From Streptomyces pristinaespiralis (GTDB lineage: Bacteria; Actinomycetota; Actinomycetes; Streptomycetales; Streptomycetaceae), in NCBI RefSeq assembly GCF_001278075.1, contig NZ_CP011340.1:8468593-8532592 (forward strand): a DNA stretch of 64,000 nt. Direction: 5' to 3'. Position numbers and translations under genes: made by a program. Below the pieces are notes generated by a model. It did not search any database. It was given only the letters and a program-made list of their open reading frames with translations, and was not told the origin of the DNA. Below, piece by piece: positions 1-9,336 of the stretch. Each line of letters starts with the position of its first letter. Positions within the stretch are counted from its first letter, which is position 1.

Positions 1-450
1 TGTACCACTTGTCGGCGCCGATGTACTGGACGGCATGCACGCGCTGGCCCTGTCCTCGGTGAGGGTGGTGCGGACGGTGAGGTCACCGGTGATTGCGCCG
101 GCTGGCCTCCTACGAACGCAACCTGGCACAAAGCATGCCGCCATCATGGCTGGATCTGGTGCAAGCCTTCGCGGCGGCCTGCGCCATGCAACCGCCTCAC
201 TACGCCAATGGCTGTGGACCTGGGCTGACGGTGGCACCGTCTGGGAGGACTTTCTATGACCGCCCTTCTTTGCACGGTCGCGCTCTGACGTCCATCTCAT
301 TGAATCGCGAGGTGCGCTGGTGCGTATCCTTCTACTCCCTCGCGTGGTGCGTCTCACAGGGTTCGGGGCTCGGCCTTCAACCCGCAAGCTGAGCAGGTAT
401 CTTGGGGGCGGGCTCTCTCTCAAGCTTCATCAGTTGAGAGGGGACATCTC
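1..450. other. no supported gene at left edge
   Basis: No reading frame here has both a credible start and family features. Short frames on both strands look like fragments: one on the minus strand reads IGADKWY near base 1, and one on the plus strand has a helical stretch around 93-250. It may be decayed coding DNA, or the tail of a gene running off the left edge. Confidence 0.4.
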
Positions 451-570
451 ATGCACAACAGCAAGCCCAGCAAGCGGCAGCGACTCCTTGAGTTCGCGGT
501 CCACGTCGCAGTCCAGGCGACGGGCACCGTTATTGGTGGCCTGATTCTCGCCTGGCTCGGCCAGCAGTAA
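451..570 (+). CDS. small single-span membrane peptide, 39 aa
   Basis: This short ORF begins at ATG 451 behind a purine-rich ribosome site (GAGAGGGG, about 7 bases upstream). It encodes a basic head (HNSKPSKRQR) followed by one hydrophobic segment of about 23 residues containing TGTVIGGLILAWLG, and it ends in QQ. The charge pattern fits a single transmembrane helix with the basic end in the cytoplasm. I do not recognise a family. It stands alone, with no gene in the 300 bases on its right. The start site and hydrophobic segment make it better than chance, but it is short. Confidence 0.5.
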   Translation: MHNSKPSKRQRLLEFAVHVAVQATGTVIGGLILAWLGQQ

Positions 571-872
571 CGGGAGAGGGCCAAGTCCCCGCACCGGCCA
601 TCCCCTGGCCCACGCGGGGGCGGGACCAGTCCGCCAGAGGCGTAAGTCACCAATCAGCCCCCAGTTGGCGGCTTGCTGCCATTTCACCAAGCTGCGGACA
701 GAAACGCACAGTCACGCTAGAGTGACTGACGGCTGACTTCGCCAGCCTGTGCGACTCCGGAACTCAACCCACGCTGTCTGGGAGTTGGCCAAGGATCTCC
801 GATTCGCGAGTGGTTGGGTCATGCCGTTATCACGGCGCTGCGCGTGGGGCACGCCGAGAAGGAGATCGGTCC
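571..872. other. intergenic, no gene seen
   Basis: About 300 bases separate the small membrane peptide from the zinc-ribbon nuclease gene. I see no coding frame, repeat or clear terminator. The promoter of the downstream gene presumably lies here, but I could not identify convincing -35 and -10 boxes. Confidence 0.4.
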
Positions 873-2648
873 GTGACCAGGGGCAACGCCCGCAAGAAGA
901 CCGTGCGCCAGCGGATGAAGGAGACTGGGGAGCCGTACGCCCTGGCTGCCCGAAGCGTGCCGCCCCCGCCACCTCCTGGGCCTGGCAGTGGTATCGCATC
1001 TGCGTCAGAGCCTGACCCCGATCGCTGCCAGCAGTGTGGAGCCCGGAACAGGGCCAAGCATCCGCTGTGCCTGGCGTGTCGTCGCGACCTTGTCGCGGAC
1101 GAGTTCGTTGAGAACCTGAGCCGGCCCGGTACACCGTGGGAGGCTATGAGTGGCGGCGTTGCCGACCTGTGTCGGTGGAAGTGTCGCGCATGCTCCTCAA
1201 CGTGGTCGGCTAAGCTCAGCAGCCGTACGGGTACCAACCAGACCGGCTGCCCTGAGTGTCACCGGACTTCCAATAGGGCCCCGTCTCCCGCCAAGTCCCT
1301 CAAGGCGCTACGGCCCGACATCGCACGCCAGTTCCGCCGCAACATCGAGATGCCGGGCCGCGGTCCTGATCGTCTCGGTCCGGCTAGCCACTATCTCTGC
1401 GAATGGGAGTGCGACAGCGCGCATCTGTGGTCCGCGCGGGTTGTTGACCGGACCGCAGGAAATGGTTGCCCCGATTGCAGGACTCACGGCCGCTCCCGGT
1501 TGGAGTTCGAGGTCGCAGCGCTGCTGTCTGCCGCTACCGGGCTCGTCGTAGAGCTTCATCAGACAGTCACGCTTGCCACCGGACGACGCCGCGAGGTAGA
1601 CCTTCGGCTGCCCGAAGTGCCGCTCATCATCGAGTTGGACCCGATGGGGAGCCATGCGTCGTCGGAGGGCGTCGATCGGGATACCCGTAAGACGCAGCAA
1701 CTGATTGCCAATGGGCATGCCGTCCTTCGAGCACGTCATCGCGGCCTTCCAGTGCTAGGCGTAGACGGCTACGTGCACGTCGAAGTAGCGCCAGGGCTCA
1801 ACGCCTGGTCATGGGCTCGAGTGATCGGGCGATCGCTCGATGCCCAAGGCATCGCTTGGAAAGACCTTGACCAGGATGGGATCACAAGCGCACTTACCGC
1901 AGCAACCAGGAGGTGGTCCGAGGTCTGCGCTGCGCCTCCTAGCCCATCGGCTCGAGACGCTGCCCCACATCTTGCGGACGAGTTCCGGCGCAATCTTGAT
2001 CACCCAGGCCGAGGTGTGGACTGGATGCCGCCCGGCTGCACAGACCGTTGCGTCTGGCAGTGCCAGATGTGTTTGCGTACCTGGGAAGCAAGGCTCGACA
2101 AGCGGACGCTGCGCGGACAAGGGTGTCCGGACTGTGGGCGGCAGAAACTCGCTCAAGCGATCATCCGTCCGAAGTCCGGCGAGTCGCTCGAGGATCGCGA
2201 ACCGGACATTGCTGCGGAACTCGTCAAGGTGATCAGCGACCCGCTGATGACCGCGCAAGATCTCCGGCGAGGCAGCGGGCTGAAGTGCTTGTGGCAGTGC
2301 TCGGTCTGTGGCCACGAGTGGGAGGCGACTCCAAACGCGCGCACAATCCCAGGTCGGAAGAGTGGCTGTCCTCCATGCAGCGTGAAACGCCGCGGCGCAG
2401 CACGCCGGCGCCCCGCTGCAGGGCAATCGCTGGCTGACCTCAACCCCGACCTCGCGAAAGAGCTGGTCAAGGTAATCGATGACGCGATGCTTACAGCTTG
2501 GGATATTGGGCCAGGTTCCGGGAAACGGTGTCTTTGGCGCTGCGCAGCCTGCGGCCACAAGTGGACCACTACTCCCGACCAGCGCACGAAAAGAGGTACA
2601 GGCTGCAAAGCTTGTTGGGAGCGCCGCCGAAGGGGTCGCGCCAAGTAG
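873..2648 (+). CDS. five-zinc-ribbon protein with embedded Vsr-like nuclease fold
   Basis: I start this 591-residue protein at GTG 873, which has GGAG 9 bases upstream; the upstream in-frame sequence lacks a ribosome site. After a basic head (RGNARKKTVRQRM) comes one CxxC pair (CQQC...CLAC). Then five copies of a treble-clef/zinc-ribbon unit follow, of the form C-x-W-x-C...C...W...R...GCP-x-C. The second copy has a degenerate knuckle (CDSAH). Between copies two and three lies a block of about 100 residues with RREVDLRLPEVPLIIELD and a downstream H/R-rich end. This resembles the Vsr/DUF559 branch of PD-(D/E)XK nucleases, where D and E-x-D bind metal. The repeated ribbons resemble the probable zinc-ribbon family DUF4379. 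DNA binding plus strand cleavage is an inference; the biological role is unknown. Confidence 0.75.
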   Translation: MTRGNARKKTVRQRMKETGEPYALAARSVPPPPPPGPGSGIASASEPDPDRCQQCGARNRAKHPLCLACRRDLVADEFVENLSRPGTPWEAMSGGVADLCRWKCRACSSTWSAKLSSRTGTNQTGCPECHRTSNRAPSPAKSLKALRPDIARQFRRNIEMPGRGPDRLGPASHYLCEWECDSAHLWSARVVDRTAGNGCPDCRTHGRSRLEFEVAALLSAATGLVVELHQTVTLATGRRREVDLRLPEVPLIIELDPMGSHASSEGVDRDTRKTQQLIANGHAVLRARHRGLPVLGVDGYVHVEVAPGLNAWSWARVIGRSLDAQGIAWKDLDQDGITSALTAATRRWSEVCAAPPSPSARDAAPHLADEFRRNLDHPGRGVDWMPPGCTDRCVWQCQMCLRTWEARLDKRTLRGQGCPDCGRQKLAQAIIRPKSGESLEDREPDIAAELVKVISDPLMTAQDLRRGSGLKCLWQCSVCGHEWEATPNARTIPGRKSGCPPCSVKRRGAARRRPAAGQSLADLNPDLAKELVKVIDDAMLTAWDIGPGSGKRCLWRCAACGHKWTTTPDQRTKRGTGCKACWERRRRGRAK

Positions 2649-2863
2649 GCGGTGGAGGCACGGAGCAGATCGTGCTGCGGGAATGAGGAAGCGAAGCAGG
2701 CCGGGGAGTCAAGAACCACCGGCCTGTCCGCCGCTGGCGCCATGCCGGCATATCGGCGGCCTGCATCCGGCGGTTGCCAACCGGTGCGTGAAGGAGCAGG
2801 CCGCATTGGATCAGCGGTTCGTGCTCGGCGCCGCCTCCAGCGTCGGGTCCGCGTCCGTGAGCC

Positions 2864-3205
2864 TCACGATCCTGTGATGCCAGTACCACCGCATGTTTCC
2901 TGCTTGCCTGCCGTCAGCATCCTCCTCAGCACCTCGGTGGGCATTTCCGCCCACCGGGCCACCTCCTCCAGCGGCACCCCACTGTTCACCGCCGCCACCG
3001 CGGTCCGCTTCTGCTGGGTGAACGCCTCGATGCGTTCCTTCCTTTCGCGGAGCTCCTTCGGAATCTCCGCGTGCGCCGAGTCGAACGGCTCCTCAATACC
3101 GACCACTGCCGGGAACGGCTGGTCTGCCGTCCCGATGCCGTAGACGGGAACATCGGGGACGAGCGGCAGCACGATCACGCGGGATCCCCCCTTCGGGTTG
3201 AGCAT
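2864..3205 (-). CDS. hypothetical protein, 113 aa
   Basis: Reading leftward from ATG 3205, this frame encodes a mostly soluble protein. It has a beta-rich first half (RVIVLPLVPDVPVYGIG) and a charged helical second half (ELRERKERIEAFTQQKR), which ends with a segment resembling a helix-turn-helix (GVPLEEVARWAEMPTEVLRRML). That last segment suggests DNA binding of the simple regulator type, but the family is not recognised. An alternative start at 3283 would add 26 residues; neither start has a strong ribosome site. It precedes, on the same strand, nothing within 200 bases. Confidence 0.5.
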   Translation of the reverse strand: MLNPKGGSRVIVLPLVPDVPVYGIGTADQPFPAVVGIEEPFDSAHAEIPKELRERKERIEAFTQQKRTAVAAVNSGVPLEEVARWAEMPTEVLRRMLTAGKQETCGGTGITGS

Positions 3206-3364
3206 GGCGGGCAGGTGCGGCGTCCTGCGAGTGATCGCATAGGGTGACCATCTCCATTTGGACAGCCCGTCAGGAGCGCACATTCATGCCGGGCTGCCTC
3301 GTGCGGCCGTCGAGCCATGGGCTCCTCTCACGAGGGGCGAATGACGAGTGGCTGGGCCTGGCCA

Positions 3365-4471
3365 TCAGAACCGCGCGTAGCGGTTTTCAATGCAGTTGCG
3401 ACATATGTGGATCGCATCTTCGTCGGGGCCGATGTCGAGGACAGTCCCGCAACCACCTTCACAGTCGATCAAGTTCTTGAATACGGTGCCGCACGAGAAG
3501 CACAGGGGCGTTGCATCGGGCTGGCCCGCCGCGGTCACCGCTTCGATCACCAGAGCGCCTATTTCGCAGTCCGGACACTCGACCACCGGAGAGTCTCCAC
3601 CGTCCTTGATGGCGGAGTAGTTGTCCAGCCCCAAGATGATCCATGCATAGTTGGCGGCTGCGGACTCTGGATCCTGCGGCCATACCTGGTGGCAGAACAG
3701 GCAGGTCGGGCCCTCGTCCCTGCCGTTAGCGACCAAGGCCCACTGCTCGCAGTCGGGGCACTTCACCGTCACGTCGGTGACCTTGGCCAGCTCGCTCCGG
3801 AGGTTATTCATGCGCTGCTTGACCAGCGTCTCGATGCCCTTGAGTTTCAACCGGAACGAGTCCATGTCTTGCTCGACGCCCTTAGCTTCGGCGGGTTCGA
3901 GTTCCGGGATGAGGTGTCTGTGGATGAAAGCGATCAGGAAGTCGAGCACCCTCGCCGCACGCGACTCGATGGCGTACGCGTTGTGCTTCAGCCCGTAGTG
4001 CTGAAGGGCGTTGCGGTGGTCCGATAGGTCTTTGATCCGTTTCCGGTCGTCCTCTTCGATTGCGAGGCGGGCGATGTTGCGGAGCCGGTCGAACGCGTCC
4101 AGGGTGCCGCAGCTCTTGAAGTCGCCCTTCTGCCACGCGTCGTGAGTCGCCTCGGTGGGGTCGGCGAAGATAAGGCTAAAGTGCTCGCGCGCCAGACGGG
4201 CCTTGAGCAGTACCTCGGTGGCCGCCTGAAGGTGAAGCACCGTGTACTTGAGGTCACGGGCGCTCGGAGGTGTCGCACCTTCCGTCAGGTGTTGAAAGAC
4301 GCTCACCAGGTAGTCCATGCCGTTGGACACGGGAGTGTAGGACACGTCCAGCCGAGGGGACGGACGCTCCGCCTTCTTCGCACTCACGACGGGCATGGCC
4401 GCCGGTGCCGGGATTTGCTCCGCGCTGCCTTCGGGCTCGTCGGGCAGCTGCGGTCCAGGCCGGTCGGTCAT
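3365..4471 (-). CDS. HEPN-like domain protein with C-terminal zinc ribbons
   Basis: The 368-residue product starts at ATG 4471, preceded by GGAGG at the right distance. Residues about 40-200 are helical and carry RNALQH near 150, the R-x4-H signature of HEPN ribonuclease/nucleotidyl-binding domains. The C-terminal third has three cysteine clusters: CPDC...CLFC, CPDC...CFSC and CEGGC...CRNC. These should form zinc ribbons. HEPN proteins with zinc ribbons are often toxins or sensors in defence and RNA-cleavage systems. Here no obvious nucleotidyltransferase antitoxin (MNT) sits beside it, so the gene looks solitary. RNase activity is inferred only from the motif. Confidence 0.72.
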   Translation of the reverse strand: MTDRPGPQLPDEPEGSAEQIPAPAAMPVVSAKKAERPSPRLDVSYTPVSNGMDYLVSVFQHLTEGATPPSARDLKYTVLHLQAATEVLLKARLAREHFSLIFADPTEATHDAWQKGDFKSCGTLDAFDRLRNIARLAIEEDDRKRIKDLSDHRNALQHYGLKHNAYAIESRAARVLDFLIAFIHRHLIPELEPAEAKGVEQDMDSFRLKLKGIETLVKQRMNNLRSELAKVTDVTVKCPDCEQWALVANGRDEGPTCLFCHQVWPQDPESAAANYAWIILGLDNYSAIKDGGDSPVVECPDCEIGALVIEAVTAAGQPDATPLCFSCGTVFKNLIDCEGGCGTVLDIGPDEDAIHICRNCIENRYARF

Positions 4472-4740
4472 TGGGTTCCTCCAGCAGGTAACGCGATTCC
4501 AGGGAGAACATCCGGCATGACCGCTACACCCGTGCTCCCCGAGGCTGTAAGGAAGGCAACGACTTGTAGACACGGAACAACAGTCACGACCGTTCGCCCG
4601 CCCTTATCGTCGCTCTTGGCCACCGCCGCTGCACGTCATTTGCACGCTTGGCCAACACCCCGCCGCCAGAAGGCTCACCACGGGGACCTCTGGACTGATA
4701 CACCAAGGGGACCAAGGTCACGAAATGTTGATCCTCTCTG

Positions 4741-4848
4741 CCGACGCCTCTAGTCCTGCTCCAGGCGGTCGAGATGCGCCGGCTGCTGGCGGAGGCGGGG
4801 CTCGAGATCGGCGCGGGGAAAGTGTCGGCGCTGTGGTCGGCGACTGAT
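4741..4848 (+). pseudogene. truncated XRE-type regulator fragment
   Basis: A stretch of about 35 codons (VEMRRLLAEAGLEIGAGKV then SALW) looks like the head of the short XRE-family regulators that accompany tyrosine recombinases in actinobacteria. It has no start at the expected place and stops matching at about 4848, exactly where the repeated GGGGG-led module begins. This is best read as a gene cut off by an element boundary or deletion. Recognition is by eye and therefore tentative. Confidence 0.45.
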
Positions 4849-4893
4849 GGTCTGCGGGGGAGTGCCAGTGGGCATCGTCGTCTGAGTGTCAGG
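4849..4893 (+). repeat. copy 1 of dispersed GGGGG-led repeat (end-like sequence)
   Basis: The segment beginning GGTCTGCGGGGGAGTG and ending GAGTGTCAG recurs in the same orientation at 63253-63297 (about three quarters identical, one indel). A more diverged copy is at 61470-61516. Its left edge coincides with the break in the XRE fragment. The GGGG-led unit of about 38 bases resembles the terminal inverted repeats of Tn3-family elements in length and first bases only. That resemblance is an inference, since no transposase or partner end is visible. Confidence 0.5.
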
Positions 4894-4897
4894 CGTC

Positions 4898-5060
4898 TCA
4901 ATCCAACGCATCGAACAGCGACTGCTGAGCGGGGGCTGGAAGCAGCAGGCTGCCGTACCGACCGTCGTCCAGCGCGTGACGGCACGTGTCCCGCAGGGCG
5001 AGTCTGACAGCTCCGGCCCCCAGTACCCGTCGCTCCAAGACCACAGGACTCCGAAGGCAA
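4898..5060 (-). pseudogene. C-terminal remnant of an unknown protein
   Basis: A minus-strand frame reads LGAGAVRLALRDTCRHALDD, then GRYGSLLLPAPAQQSLFDAL, and stops at 4898. It has protein-like composition but no upstream continuation, so it appears to be the tail of a destroyed gene. The last residues, QQSLFDAL, resemble a beta-clamp-binding peptide (Q-x-x-L-F) as found at the ends of DNA polymerases and repair proteins. That would hint at a former DNA-repair gene, but the evidence is slight. Confidence 0.3.
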
Positions 5061-5085
5061 CGGGCATTGCAGGGCGGCGGCGTCC

Positions 5086-5223
5086 CTACGACGCTTCTGC
5101 CTGCAGCGGCCAGCTCAGGGTGGCAAGCCCCGTTGGACTGCCGATGTGCACGTACTGCGTGCGGCCGTGGGTGTGGACGATGTTGGTGACCGGCGCCGCG
5201 GTTGCCTGGGGAGTGGGTCGCAT
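5086..5223 (-). CDS. possible 45-aa small protein
   Basis: A short frame from ATG 5223, with GAGGCGG upstream, encodes a compact sequence including NIVHTHGRTQYVHIGSPTG and ending WPLQAEAS. Its codon use matches neighbouring genes better than the other frames do. It could be a true small protein, or a leftover C-terminal piece of a larger gene like its neighbour. I do not recognise it. Confidence 0.35.
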   Translation of the reverse strand: MRPTPQATAAPVTNIVHTHGRTQYVHIGSPTGLATLSWPLQAEAS

Positions 5224-6149
5224 CGGCCGCCTCACTGGGGCTGCTCTTCCTTGGTGTGGCCCGAGGTATCCACGCCGCCTCCACCATATGGCAGCCCACC
5301 GCTGAGCGAGCAGCCTCGTTCAGCATTTGCGCCTGGGCTCAGTGAAGGGGACCGCACGTCTGCCGGGAAGCGGAGTCGACCGGACAGCTTCACCTGGGAC
5401 GCGCAGCAGCGTGACCGATCAGCGCTGCGTTCGGGAGGCCGCCGCCGTGTTGCTTCCAGGGGTGGTGCGAGAGGTTGCGAAATGTGTGTGCATAGTGAAG
5501 GGATCGTGTGTAGGATGCGCGCAGACCGCGTGCGGGTGGGGTGCTTGAGGCGGTTATTCACCGCCTGTGCCGTTCGTGGTGCGGGCCCAGCACGCCGGGG
5601 GTGCGGATGTATCTGGCATGTCTGTGTGCCGAAAATTTCCTGCTCTTCGGCTGCGCTCGGCAGAACGATCGGTTCAGGCCGTACGTCTGCAGGCCGACTT
5701 CGGCCCGGCCACCCATGCTGCGGTCGGGGAGAACGAACAACAGGGCGGGACCGCTTCTCGCCGACGCCATCCGCCTGTGCCCTGTGACGCGGATAAACCG
5801 ACCACGACATCACCCGTCGGCGATCAGCGACGCGCCTTCGGCCAACACGTGGGTGGTCCGGCGTCGATGGTGGAGCGCTCCAGCGGGGGAAGTTAGCCAA
5901 CGAGCTCTGGCACGCGTCCGGTTGCGAGCTCAAGAGCTGGGGGACCGGTGGGCGGGACTGACGGGTACCGGCCTTGCCCGGGTTGCGCATCTGCAGGGTA
6001 AGCCGCCCCTGTGCCCGTCGGGACTGGGCGTCTTTGGAGTCCCGGCAATCTGTGGAACTGCCCAGTAGTTTCGGCGCCCCGGCGTACGGTGTCACCGCCA
6101 GCCGCCAGGGCCGCCCCGCCGCACGATGAGATAGGCACAGGGACCGCCG
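5224..6149. other. about 0.9 kb without a supported gene; one short hairpin
   Basis: None of the open frames across this stretch has convincing codon use or family features. The only structure seen is a 7-base inverted repeat, AGGCGGT...ACCGCCT, with a 5-base loop at 5548-5566. The promoter of the herA operon should lie at the right end, but I cannot place it. Confidence 0.4.
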
Positions 6150-8051
6150 ATGACCGACACCGACTCCGAAACCCCGGGCGTCGAAAGCACTACCTCAGGC
6201 CGCGGTTCAGCGCCCCTGACGAGTCAGCAGCCGCCTGGAGGCCTGCCCCCCAGTGGCGGTGTCGAGCAGGAGGTCGGGAAGGTTGCAGGCACTGAGGACT
6301 CCACACCGTTGAAGTTTCACGTCGCCCTTTCCCCAGATGCGTATCTGCAGCTCGACGACGTGGTCAGCACCCGTCGGCAGATCCCCGGCTACGGCGAGGT
6401 CGTCACCTCAGGGGTGGTGACGGAGGTGGTCGCCCGCCACGAGGGCGCCGCGTTCGGCTCGGATGTGTTCCTCATTGCGGACGGGATCTTGCCGGCGACC
6501 GTGCAGGAGATCGCTGAGGTCACCACCACCCGCGTCGAGCCCGAGTGCTACGTCCCGCCACGCCCCGGCGCAGTCGCGATCCGGGCGGCGGGTGCTGACC
6601 GGGACGCCGCCTTGTACTTCGACAAGATGGACGCGCGGATCCCCGCCGGCATCGGCCGTGACGGCGAACCGATCTATCTCAACCTCGAGTTCCTCGACGG
6701 TACCCGCGGCGCCCACGTGTCGATCTCAGGCATCTCCGGGGTGGCGACCAAGACCAGCTTCGCGCTGTTCCTGTTGCACTCGCTGTTCACCTCGGGTGCC
6801 CTGGGAGGCCGCGCGGTCAACGCCAAGGCCCTGATCTTCTCGGTCAAGGGCGAGGACCTGCTGTTCGTCGACCAGCCCAACACCCGCCTCGACGAGACGC
6901 TACGCGCCGCGTACGCGCGGCTCGGCCTGCCCGCTCGACCCTTTGCCTCCGCCGGCTTCTACGCGCCGCCGCTGCCTGGTGATACCACCGGCCGCCCCCA
7001 CGTCACCGGCCGGACCAGTGGCGTCACCGCGTTCTGGTGGACGCTCGCGGAGTTCTGCCAACGCGAACTGCTCCCGTACGTGTTCGCCGACGTCGAAGAC
7101 GAGAAGAACCAGTACACGATCGTCGTGCACCAGGTCACCAGCCGGCTGCGCCACGAGGCCCAGGCCGCAGGGAACGACGGCGCGGTCGCCATCGACGGAA
7201 CCACTATCCGCACCTGGGCAGAGATGATCGAGTTCATCTCCCAGAAGGTCACCGACGAGGGCACACGCGCCCACTGGGCGGGGCCGGCGGTGGGAATGGG
7301 TACCGTCAACGCATTCGTGCGGCGGCTGCGGTCGTCCCAAAGGCCGCTGGGCCCCCTGCTTCGTGGCGACCTGAGCACGGTCACCGACCGTCCGGTCACG
7401 CACTCCATCGACACCTCGGGGCAGCAGGTCACCGTCGTGGATCTGCACAACCTGCCGGAGCGGGCCCAACGCTTCGTTGTGGGTGTCGTGCTAGCCGCGG
7501 AGACCGACCGCAAGGAGCAAGCCGGTCCGGGCGGGCTGCTGTTCACGATGATCGACGAGCTGAACAAGTACGCGCCCCGCGAGGGCTCCTCACCGATCAA
7601 GGACGTCCTGCTCGACATCGCCGAACGCGGCCGCTCGCTCGGCATCATCCTCATTGGCGCTCAGCAGACCGCCTCCGAGGTGGAACGGCGCATCGTGTCG
7701 AACTCCTCGATCAAGATCGTCGGCCGGCTCGATCCCGCCGAGGCCGGCCGCCCTGAGTATGGCTTCCTGCCCACCTCGCAGCGGCAGCGCGCCACCCTCG
7801 CCAAGCCCGGCACCATGTTCGTCTCCCAGCCCGAGATCCCGGTGCCGCTGGCCGTCGAATTCCCCTTCCCCGCTTGGGCCACCCGTCTCTCCGAGGTCGC
7901 CGACCCCACCTTCACTACCGGCACCTCGCCTGCTGACTCGAACGCCGGTGGTGCGGCGCGACCGGACCCGTTCAGCAAGCTGCCCCAGACCCAGAGCGAC
8001 TCGTGGTTCGACGACCCCGACGATGGGGCCATCGACGAGCCGCCCTTCTGA
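6150..8051 (+). CDS. herA: HerA/FtsK-like ATPase (DNA translocase)
   Basis: This 633-residue protein has a disordered, acidic first 50 residues and then a HerA-type core. A beta-barrel-like segment (LQLDDVVSTRRQIPGYGEVV) is followed by the P-loop GISGVATKTS near residue 193. The Walker B stretch LLFTMIDELNKYAP lies near 465, and the sensor region ends with GIILIGAQQTASEV. HerA proteins form hexameric rings that pump double-stranded DNA and work with the nuclease NurA and with Mre11-Rad50 in DNA end resection. The gene opens a same-strand cluster with sbcD, sbcC and a NurA-like gene, which supports that role. The start is ATG 6150 with a weak GGGA site. Some HerA relatives instead act in anti-phage systems. 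Confidence 0.85.
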   Translation: MTDTDSETPGVESTTSGRGSAPLTSQQPPGGLPPSGGVEQEVGKVAGTEDSTPLKFHVALSPDAYLQLDDVVSTRRQIPGYGEVVTSGVVTEVVARHEGAAFGSDVFLIADGILPATVQEIAEVTTTRVEPECYVPPRPGAVAIRAAGADRDAALYFDKMDARIPAGIGRDGEPIYLNLEFLDGTRGAHVSISGISGVATKTSFALFLLHSLFTSGALGGRAVNAKALIFSVKGEDLLFVDQPNTRLDETLRAAYARLGLPARPFASAGFYAPPLPGDTTGRPHVTGRTSGVTAFWWTLAEFCQRELLPYVFADVEDEKNQYTIVVHQVTSRLRHEAQAAGNDGAVAIDGTTIRTWAEMIEFISQKVTDEGTRAHWAGPAVGMGTVNAFVRRLRSSQRPLGPLLRGDLSTVTDRPVTHSIDTSGQQVTVVDLHNLPERAQRFVVGVVLAAETDRKEQAGPGGLLFTMIDELNKYAPREGSSPIKDVLLDIAERGRSLGIILIGAQQTASEVERRIVSNSSIKIVGRLDPAEAGRPEYGFLPTSQRQRATLAKPGTMFVSQPEIPVPLAVEFPFPAWATRLSEVADPTFTTGTSPADSNAGGAARPDPFSKLPQTQSDSWFDDPDDGAIDEPPF

Positions 8052-8128
8052 CGTCCGCCGACGCGCTTTCAGATCACGCCTGACGCAATCCGCTGCTCTG
8101 CTTCAGCCATCCGAAAAGGACCGACCCG

Positions 8129-9298
8129 GTGAAGTTTCTGCATACCTCCGACTGGCATGTCGGCAAGACCCTCAAGGGCCGTAACCGGCTCGAGGAGCAG
8201 GCAGGCGTACTGCGTGAGATCACCCAGATAGCCGTCGGCAACGACGTCGATGCTGTCCTCATCGCTGGCGATCTCTACGAGAACGCCGCGCCCACCGCGG
8301 ACGCCCAAAGGCTTGTCGTGCGCACCCTGCTGCAACTGGCCAAGCAGGACATCGAGGTCGTCCTGATCGCCGGCAACCACGACCACGGTGCCACACTCGA
8401 GGCCTACAAGCCGCTGATGGACATCGCCGGCATCCACGTCTATGGCCAGGCCCGCCCGGCCGCAAAGGGCGGCGTGCACAGCTTCCGCGCCAAGTCCACC
8501 GACGAGCGCGTCAACGTCGCCGTTCTGCCGTTTCTCTCCCAGCGCTACGCCGTCCGCGCCGCGGAGATCATCGCCAACACCCCGTCCCAGAACGTCGGCG
8601 CCTACGACCAGCTCATCCGAGATGTCCTGGACAACCTGACAGGGGCTTTCACCTCCGACGCCGTCAACATCGTCATGGCCCACCTGACGTGCACCGGCGG
8701 CGTCTTCGGCGGCGGCGAGCGGGCAGCCCAATCGATCATGGAATACCACGTGCCCGCCGCTATCTTCCCCGTCGAAGCGCACTACGTGGCCCTGGGCCAC
8801 CTGCACCGCCGACAGACGATCCCGGCCGCCTGCCCGGTGCACTACAGCGGATCCCCCTATGCGATCGACTTCGGCGAGCAGAACAACACCCACGTGGTCT
8901 GCCTCGTCGAAGCCTCTCCCGGCACCCCCGCGAAGATCACCGACATCCCGGTCACTGCCGGCCGCAGGCTGCGCACCATCGAGGGGACCGTCGCCCAGCT
9001 CACCGCCGACCCCGCCGTCTACGGCGAGGACTACCTCCGGCTCGTGATCACCCAGCCCGCCTACGCCAGCATGCGCGACGACCTGCTGGAAGCCCTCCCC
9101 AACGCCCTCGAAATCCGCATCCACCCCGACCACGCGAGCACCGGCGCCACGGCGGGCATCGCCACCCACCAGCCGACCAAGACGCCTGCGCAACTGTTCT
9201 CCGACTACTGCCACAGCGTCGGCGTCAGCGACGACCGGGTCACGGCCCTGTTCAACCACCTGCACGACGACCTGACCCGCTCGACCGCCCGCTCCTGA
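8129..9298 (+). CDS. sbcD: SbcD/Mre11 nuclease subunit (first copy)
   Basis: The 389-residue product carries all phosphoesterase motifs of the Mre11/SbcD family in order: DWHVG at 8-12, AGDLYE, AGNHDH, MAHL and GHLHR. These residues hold the two manganese ions that cut DNA ends. A C-terminal capping region follows from about residue 290. SbcD pairs with the SbcC ATPase to open hairpins and blocked ends, acting as an ATP-dependent nuclease. The GTG start at 8129 is preceded by AAAAGGA. It lies 77 bases after herA and 38 bases before sbcC, so all are probably cotranscribed. Only the wider gene context separates it from the second SbcD at 37-38 kb; the two proteins are clearly different in sequence. 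Confidence 0.93.
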   Translation: MKFLHTSDWHVGKTLKGRNRLEEQAGVLREITQIAVGNDVDAVLIAGDLYENAAPTADAQRLVVRTLLQLAKQDIEVVLIAGNHDHGATLEAYKPLMDIAGIHVYGQARPAAKGGVHSFRAKSTDERVNVAVLPFLSQRYAVRAAEIIANTPSQNVGAYDQLIRDVLDNLTGAFTSDAVNIVMAHLTCTGGVFGGGERAAQSIMEYHVPAAIFPVEAHYVALGHLHRRQTIPAACPVHYSGSPYAIDFGEQNNTHVVCLVEASPGTPAKITDIPVTAGRRLRTIEGTVAQLTADPAVYGEDYLRLVITQPAYASMRDDLLEALPNALEIRIHPDHASTGATAGIATHQPTKTPAQLFSDYCHSVGVSDDRVTALFNHLHDDLTRSTARS

Positions 9299-9336
9299 CC
9301 CAGCGGCCCTGACACCCGCTAAAGGAATCCCTCAAC

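Noticed and set aside
5232..6095. A 287-codon minus-strand frame before herA
   Set aside because: Composition is Arg/Pro/Ser-rich without secondary-structure signals, no ribosome site and no motif.
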